This document shows, piece after piece, positions 57,708 to 64,000 of a stretch of 64,000 nucleotides of DNA. The translations under genes were made by a program, and so were the position numbers. Origin of the DNA: Thalassia testudinum (taxonomy: Eukaryota; Streptophyta; Magnoliopsida; Alismatales; Hydrocharitaceae). The first letter of the stretch is position 1, and every line of letters begins with the position of its first letter. The stretch is taken from positions 20,895,001 through 20,959,000 of the forward strand of contig JAZHRO010000019.1 in assembly GCA_037157565.1 (NCBI GenBank), written 5' to 3'. The notes beneath the pieces were generated by a model that saw only the letters and a list, made by a program, of their open reading frames with translations, was not told the origin of the DNA and made no database searches.

Positions 57708-60372
57708 TGTAACGAATGCGTGCCCCAGACGTCCGGGAGGTGGCCCAGACGTCGGACCAGACGCCTGGGATCACATCCAGACGACTGACAAGACGTCTGG
57801 GATCGTTTCCAGATGTCTGGAAATTCGTTAATTTCGACACGCGCGGGTCGTCTACGCGCCTGAGCGTGCAGATCGGATATTCGCTTATTTCCTCTTTCTC
57901 TGCGGCTGCAGACACCTGCCACGTCCTCTCTCCTCCTCGTGCGGCCTTAAAAGGCCATGCGCTCCCTCTCGTCGTCTCCACCGTCTCCTCCCTCTTCCCC
58001 TTCAGCTAGTGAGCGTGAGCGCAAGCGCGAGGGCGGCAGCGGCGGCCGTAGTGAGTGCGGACGGGGTGCTGCGTGTGAGAGCGGAGCTCTGCCGTGAGGG
58101 CGAGCTCGCTGGGGCTGCTAGGGCCGGCAGGCGGAGGGCGCAGGGGTCGCGGAGCGACGCGGAGGGGGGACTACTACGGTCTGAGCAGCAGGCGCGCGAG
58201 GTGCGACACGGGCGGCGTCGCGAGTGGAGGCCGAGTGGCACCCTGATTCTGGAAAAATTTCCAGAATTAGACGTCTGGGTTGATAGCCAGACGGCGAGGG
58301 AGACGTCTGGAAGACCTTCCAGACGTCTGAAAGGTGAGTTTTTCGTCTTCTTCTTCCTTCCTGTCGACTGATCGTATTGAGGGAGGGAGATGGGTGTGCG
58401 CAGGCTCAGTGATTCTCCATCCAACGTGAATCAGACGTCTGTCTGTTGTACCAGACGGCGGGAGAGACCTCCAGATGTCCGGGGTGACCATAGGACGTCT
58501 GGGAGATAGGCCAGACGTCCCCGCAGACTTCTGGACGTCTGGGAAACCACGCTGAACAAGGTAATTCTCTGATCCACTTTTTAAGATGTCTGATTTTGCA
58601 CAGTGTCGTCGTTTTGACCTGTTTAGGGCCCGTTCGGGTTTCGTTTTCCGCGATTCAAGTTGCGTTCTTTTCAGAATTAATTCCTCTACCCGCCTGCAGT
58701 AGCTATACACTGTTTTGAGATACTCCTTGTGTTTGATCCTTGTGATAGGACCCCATTCTGTTGCAGTCTCGAGGGTCGCGGAGGCATGCAGGATTCCCGA
58801 CCACGTCCCCATTTCTCCCGTTGTACCTGGTAGAGTGCCTTTAAGTTATTAATAAAATCTGTTAAATTATGGAACCATAAATAGAACCTAGGACATTGCA
58901 TGAATCCTAGGAATGAGAAATAGATGGAATGATAGCTCCTAGGTGTTGCATGAATCCTAGGGCTGGAAAACTAGATTGTATGATAAATCCTAGGATATGG
59001 CATGAATCCTAGGATGGGAACACTAGTGGAATGTTTAATACTGCAGTTCTGGAAAATGGAAAGAGATACAAAGCTGCCTATAATTTGAATTAACAGCTAC
59101 TTGTTGTGAATAAATAACGTGGTTGAGAACATGGGTTGTAAGAATGTGAAACTGGAAAGTGAAACCTGGATGTTTGAGTAAAAAGGATGGAACCCTACGG
59201 GGAAGTAGGAGTAGAACTCCTGGAAAGTGAATGGAATAGTATTGGGGAAGTGAGCTGGCCCTTGAGTACGGAGTACCAAGGAGAGCGACTGTCCCCCTGT
59301 TTAGTGCAGAGCAGAGCCAGCCGCCCCAGGGACCCAGGGTTAGGACTGGCCACTCTGTACTGACTTGTTGGCCCTCGCGTACGTAGTACCGAGGAGAGCT
59401 ACTAGTGTAGGGAGGTACTAGCTACCCCACGGGCCCCGGGGTTCTGCTAGCCTCCCACACCGACTTGTTAGGCCCGCTGGGGCAAACCAGGGTAGTCAGG
59501 CGAGGGTGCGCGGACTGTGGAGGGGCAAGGCCCCGGCTTGGTTACTGTGGAGGGGTTGGACCCCTGTTACTGAGAGGGCTCTGCCGTGGACTGGTTCCGT
59601 GCTGTGCTTTGGGCGCACCCGTTAAAGAAAATGACTGACCGCGTGCCAGTACGGGTTAGCTACCTGTGCGTTTATCGCGCGTGCCGTAGTCACCGTTACG
59701 TCTGTCAGTGACCTTGGGGTGGTTGACTGAGGGTAGGATCACCACGGGGGACTCTCCCGGCCAGGAGAGCACCACGTGCTACTTCTACTTTTTGGAAAAG
59801 ACTACAATCAAGATCGTTCCCACGAGGAACATTCGAGATCAAGAAAAAGATCTGGGGAATAAATGAAATAGTGAGACAATTGAAAGATGTGAATAAAGAA
59901 AGTAATCGAACATAACAGCTACTGTACACTCTACTATTGTCTTTAGTTAGTTGCCACTCTACTCAGCGTTTTGCTGACGTGTTACACTCGTTACCTTTTT
60001 CAGGACCAGGTGTTGAGCAGCCAGGGTCAGCGGCTGCAGAGGATGCTGGGCCGAGTAGGGTCCAGTAGAGTTACCACTGTTTCTTGTACCTCTTTTTGTT
60101 CCGTTATAGTGAGTAGTTCTTGTTTCCGCTGTACTTTTCTTTACCTGCAGTTCATATTTAGTTATGAATGTTGTTCTACTGTTGTGGTGGTATATACTGT
60201 AGTAGTTTCTTTCCTTGCTGCTGTATTTTCTTACTGTTAGTTATATTCATGTTGAATGTGGTTTATTTTACTGCTCTTTTGGTTACTTCCTCATTGGACG
60301 ACTAGGTCTTGGAATTAGTTGAGTCGGTCTGGTTCACGTGTCTCGTAGGGGCTCGGGAACCAGGTTGTTACA
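57708..60372 (+). mobile_element. Tekay solo LTR (T3 subfamily)
   Basis: 2665 bp, TGTAACGAATGCG to GGTTGTTACA, with perfect TAATG duplications (57703-57707 and 60373-60377). It is closest to the T3 LTRs in its start and its three-unit CCTAGG repeats. The hairpin is at 58243-58270 with one G-U. It lacks an interior, so it arose by LTR-LTR recombination. Confidence 0.94.
58243..58270 (+). other. Leader hairpin of the 57708 solo LTR
   Basis: CTGATTCTGGAAA, loop AA, TTTCCAGAATTAG. Identical to T3 except for one C-to-T that turns a G-C pair into G-U. Confidence 0.8.
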
Positions 60373-60377
60373 TAATG

Positions 60378-61710
60378 GAAGAATGATTTAATTAAAATCA
60401 AGCTTGCTAAGATAATCAAAACTGTAAATACAACCTACCAATCTTATTATGACAAGACATGATTTAGAAGTTCTTCCTCCTAATGGAGATGCAAATTTTC
60501 TCAATAGTCAATTTGCTCTAATGGATGGGGAATGGTGTTTCAAAAAATTACTGCCTTGGTAGTGTTCAACATGTGTGCACAGTTGGCCTTCACCCTCCAA
60601 CAATCTTTCTAGACCAATATTCCTACCACTATTCTCCTAAGCACATATTTTCTACAGGGCTCACATAAGTACCGTGCATCCTTCAAGACCACCATTTTCC
60701 TAGTTTTCTAGAGCAAATTGACACCACATTTGGCACTATTTCGAGCAACGATTTCAGCCTTGTTGGTTGGCCTACTTATGGTAGGGATTCAATATGAAGG
60801 GTGATGAGAACCTAGATATGGTAGGGTTTCAATATGAAGAGACACGAGAGTTGAGAGATTAGGGTGAGCAAAATAAGGAGTCCTAGACAATCTATCCCAA
60901 CCTGATTACAACACTTCTTAACATATGTTTTCTAATTATATGCTAATAGGTTGTTCAATCAAAAATTTTTTTATGACATTGATAAGTAAATTTTTTTTAA
61001 AATTTTTAGATCGAGAATGTGTTACAGTAGAGTGCATCATATTCCTTTTTTTAAGAATATTATTGTCTATTATGCCTGTAGTATTCAAAGGATATGTTGA
61101 TGCCCGACATAAAAAAATTAAAGCCAGCTATAAATGAGCCTAACCTCTTGATAATTGACTAAATAATGCTTCATTTTTCCTGATATATATGTTTAATGTG
61201 ATCTTATTTCTCTCTGATTGCCATTTCGTAGAACATAGCAGACAAAAGTGTACATAGGATTGAGAGATATCATATCTCGATACAAATCTTTTCATTTAAA
61301 ATAAATGGTTTTATAAACGTGCCAGACTTTGTCCATCATTTCTTTGGGTCAGAATTTATTTCGAGCCGCTATATATTCTCATTTTGACACCCCAAAAGCA
61401 CATCCACCACAAATTTTTGGAGGTTGTTTTTCCTAAAAGGTGGGCACATCCTAATCCTTGCCTTAGATTGATAAGCCATGGACATATATGCTATCATTAG
61501 GAATGAGAGAACTAGCAAACTTGAGAGGCATCTTGGAATTGCCATGTTTTGAGTATAATTACCAATATAATCTTTCGGTGCCAATGACTTTGAAATGTAT
61601 GTCGACATTTCATGTCTTTATAGTAAGCACTTGTAATCCATACAATGGTGTGTTACAAATGGAAAGTTAAAAAATTTTTACCTATCTATTGTCATATTGT
61701 AGCTGTTACA
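60378..61710. repeat. Host repeat H, copy 3, third segment
   Basis: Continues H (GAAGAATGATTTAATTAAAA) and matches 16741-18104. It includes the minus-strand frame at 61369-61608, which shares most of its first 60 residues with the frame at 17790-17999 but diverges at the end through indels. It is cut at 61710 by another Tekay LTR; the flank is TTACA. Confidence 0.85.
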
Positions 61711-64000
61711 TGTTACGACCTGGTTCCCGAATCCCTACAGGACCCAAGACTGGCTCAACTCGACTAATCCCAAGGCCCAGTCGTCCAACAATAAATAATC
61801 GAAAAGTAGGAAAATAAACCACATTCACTATGCAATGTAACTAACAGTAAAAGTGTACAAGCAGTAAAGGAAGTAAAAGCTGCTAGTCAGTACATGCCAC
61901 CACAATAACAGGAAAGTAGAACAAAAGTACAGTAACAAGAACAGTAAGCAAAAGTTTGAAACTCACTAGCAGAAAAAAAAGTACAACCATAGTACAAAAA
62001 CTGCTGCTGGGCTCGACGGGGCCCAGCACCCTCTGCAACCGATAACTCGGGCTGCTCAACTCCTAGACCTGTAAAGGGTTATGAGAAATCAGAGTCAGCG
62101 AACGCTAAGTAGAGTGGTAACTAGACTATCTAAAGTAGTAAAAGCTAGTAGGTAAATTTATCTTTTCCAGTTATTTCTTCTACAAGTGATTTCTTTTCAC
62201 CCCATTGGTTTACTTTCAGATTTCTTTCTTGATCTCACATGTTCCTCATGGGAACGATCTTGATTGCAATCTTTTCCGAAGAGTAGAATGTACACGTGGT
62301 GCTCTCCTGGCCGAGAAAGTCCCCCGTGGTAGTCCTACAGCCAGTCAACTACCCCGAGGTCACAGACAGACATAGCGGTGACTACGGCACGCGCGATAAG
62401 TGCATGGGTAGCTACCCTGCACTGGCATGCAATTAGTTGTTTCTGCTAGTGGGTATGCCCAAAGTACAGCAGGAACAATATAGGCCCTAGTCCTCTCAGC
62501 AACAGGGGTCTAGCCCCTCAAAACCAAACAAGGGTCTCTCCCCTCCACAGTCCGCACACCCTTGTCTGACTACCCCAGTTTGTCCAGAGGGCCAAACAAG
62601 TCGATGTATGGTGGCTAGCTGAACCCTGGGCCTTGTGGGGTGGCTAGCTCCCTCCCTACACTAGTATCTCACCTTAGTACTGTGTACGCGAGGGCCAACA
62701 GAAGTCGGTGTAGAGTGGCTAATTCTAACCCCAGGTCCCAACCCAAGGGCGGCTAGCTTCACTCTATAATTAAAGGGGATAGTCGCTTTCCTTGGTACCA
62801 CGTACTCAAGGGCCACCACACTTCCTGTCCACATTCTAGACTTTTCCATCTTACCATAGGAGCTCTACTCCTAACTCCCTGTAAGGTTCATGTTCATGTT
62901 CATCAAATTATTCCAAACCAGATTTCATCATTCATAATTCAGTTCTTGTTTATTCATAGGCAGCTCATATTTCCATAATTTAATACATGCAACAAGTGAT
63001 ATCACAGCTAACTGTTTAGTTATCTCAGGCAGCTCATTTTCTAACAGGCAGCACATACTTATTTACAGGCAGTGGCTAACAATTTAGCTCATTCATATAT
63101 ATACAATTACAATTACATAGAAAAATTGGTTCAACCATTTCTCTGTCCTAGGGTTGTTGTCACATCCTAAGTTTCCAGTTGACTAATTTTCATAGATGCA
63201 TTCATATTTAATAAGTATAACAGGGGTGGACCACTCTACCAGACAATCCGGGAGTACTGGGGCTCGAACTGCAGACCCACGTGCTTCTGCAAGCCCTAAA
63301 CACGCAACAGGTCAAAGTCCTATACCAAGGAACATAACACAATAGAACGTTTAGCACAGTATATAAAGGTCTCTAACATGTAGAGGAACTCACAAGGAAA
63401 CAACAGATATTTCGTTTGCGTAAAACAGATCTTGGTCGGACTTTAAACGGGTCAAAAACGTGTCTACAAACCCAAATCAGACGTCTGGAAACAAGGCTAG
63501 ATGTCTTAAAAGTCATTAGAGACTCACCTCAGGTTCCTGTGATGATCTCAAACGTCCAGAACTCCTCTGTGACCTTCTGGACTCAATTCCAAATGTCCGA
63601 CTAGTCCTCCGGTCGTCTGGGAACGTCTCAGGTCGTCTGGTCAACTGTCTAGACATCCAAAAAATGTGGAAAGGCGTGTCGCGTGCCTTCCCAAAGCTGC
63701 TCCTATTCACGACAGAGTAGAGTACCATTTTTAGCCAGGCAAATCACACCTGCGGTGCGGCCTGCATGGCCATAACCGTGAGGAAGACATACCTTCGCAA
63801 TACACTTGCTTTTAGATATCTGGTGTCGTCGCTAGACGTCTAGCCCATCATCAGGGAGGAACTCCGGACGTCTGATACTAGAAAACTCCAGTACCAGACT
63901 GTGCTCCCACTTCTCTCGTCGCGCTCCAACGCAACTCGACTCGCTCCACTGCAGCTCCGACCGCTGCAGCATGTCGGGGACGATGCCCCGACGCTCTCCT
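61711..64000 (-). mobile_element. Tekay-type LTR, truncated by the window end
   Basis: Starts TGTTACGACCTGGTTCCC (LTR 3' end on the minus strand) and runs to the window edge, about 85% of an LTR. It contains the GGTAGCTACC block, CAGACGTCTGG (63479-63489) and the hairpin (63872-63897, all pairs Watson-Crick or G-U). Whether an element or only a solo LTR follows cannot be seen. Confidence 0.9.
63872..63897 (-). other. Leader hairpin of the last Tekay LTR
   Basis: On the minus strand CTGGTACTGGAG pairs with TCTAGTATCAG-type sequence at all stem positions with three G-U wobbles, A-T at the covarying sixth pair. Confidence 0.65.

Overview
The window is a stretch of nested retrotransposons from a flowering plant genome. 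The organism call rests on lineage hallmarks: a Ty3/gypsy chromovirus of the Tekay/Del type (initiator-tRNA-Met primer site, integrase followed by a chromodomain) and an Athila-type element (18-base tRNA-Asp primer site, gag ending NPGWRNHPNF, FMDDF reverse transcriptase box). I found no cellular protein gene, tRNA, rRNA or CRISPR array. The species cannot be named from this sequence; a large, repeat-rich genome is likely. Almost everything is explained by three LTR families and one host repeat, here called H.

Layout. 1-678 is the 3' part of an LTR (family B, Athila-like) abutting a scrap of Tekay LTR (679-845). 846-2796 is anonymous AT-rich DNA, followed by a partial H copy (2789-3612). 3613-10230 is the 3' half of a minus-strand Tekay element (T1: LTR, chromodomain, integrase), split by an Athila-type solo LTR (6866-9144, target duplication AAGCC). 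10231-12719 is a family-B LTR with primer site and a truncated leader, joined directly to a 5'-truncated Tekay LTR (12720-14955). H copy 2 follows (14956-18251). It is broken by a plus-strand Tekay solo LTR (18252-18701 plus 32296-34528), which is itself split by a full-length 13.6-kb Athila element (18702-32290, target duplication AGGAG).

H copy 3 begins at 35649. It is interrupted by T2, a minus-strand Tekay element (36674-56945, target duplication AGAAA). T2's 3' LTR was hit by T3, a plus-strand Tekay element (37284-47692, target duplication CCGGG, two 2690-bp LTRs about 2% different). H copy 3 continues with a Tekay solo LTR (57708-60372, target duplication TAATG) and is cut again by a minus-strand Tekay LTR running off the window (61711-64000).

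The most interesting signal is in the LTRs. Tekay LTRs carry arrays of GACGTC-centred palindromes. They also carry a leader hairpin whose arms covary across nine LTR copies, almost always keeping Watson-Crick or G-U pairing. GACGTC- or GACGAC-type palindromes also occur in the two unrelated LTR families. In the Athila element the hairpin core is exactly inverted between its two LTRs. Coding regions of the two full-length elements are long single frames broken mainly by stops that each look like one C-to-T change in a CG or CHG context, as expected for methylated, silenced elements.
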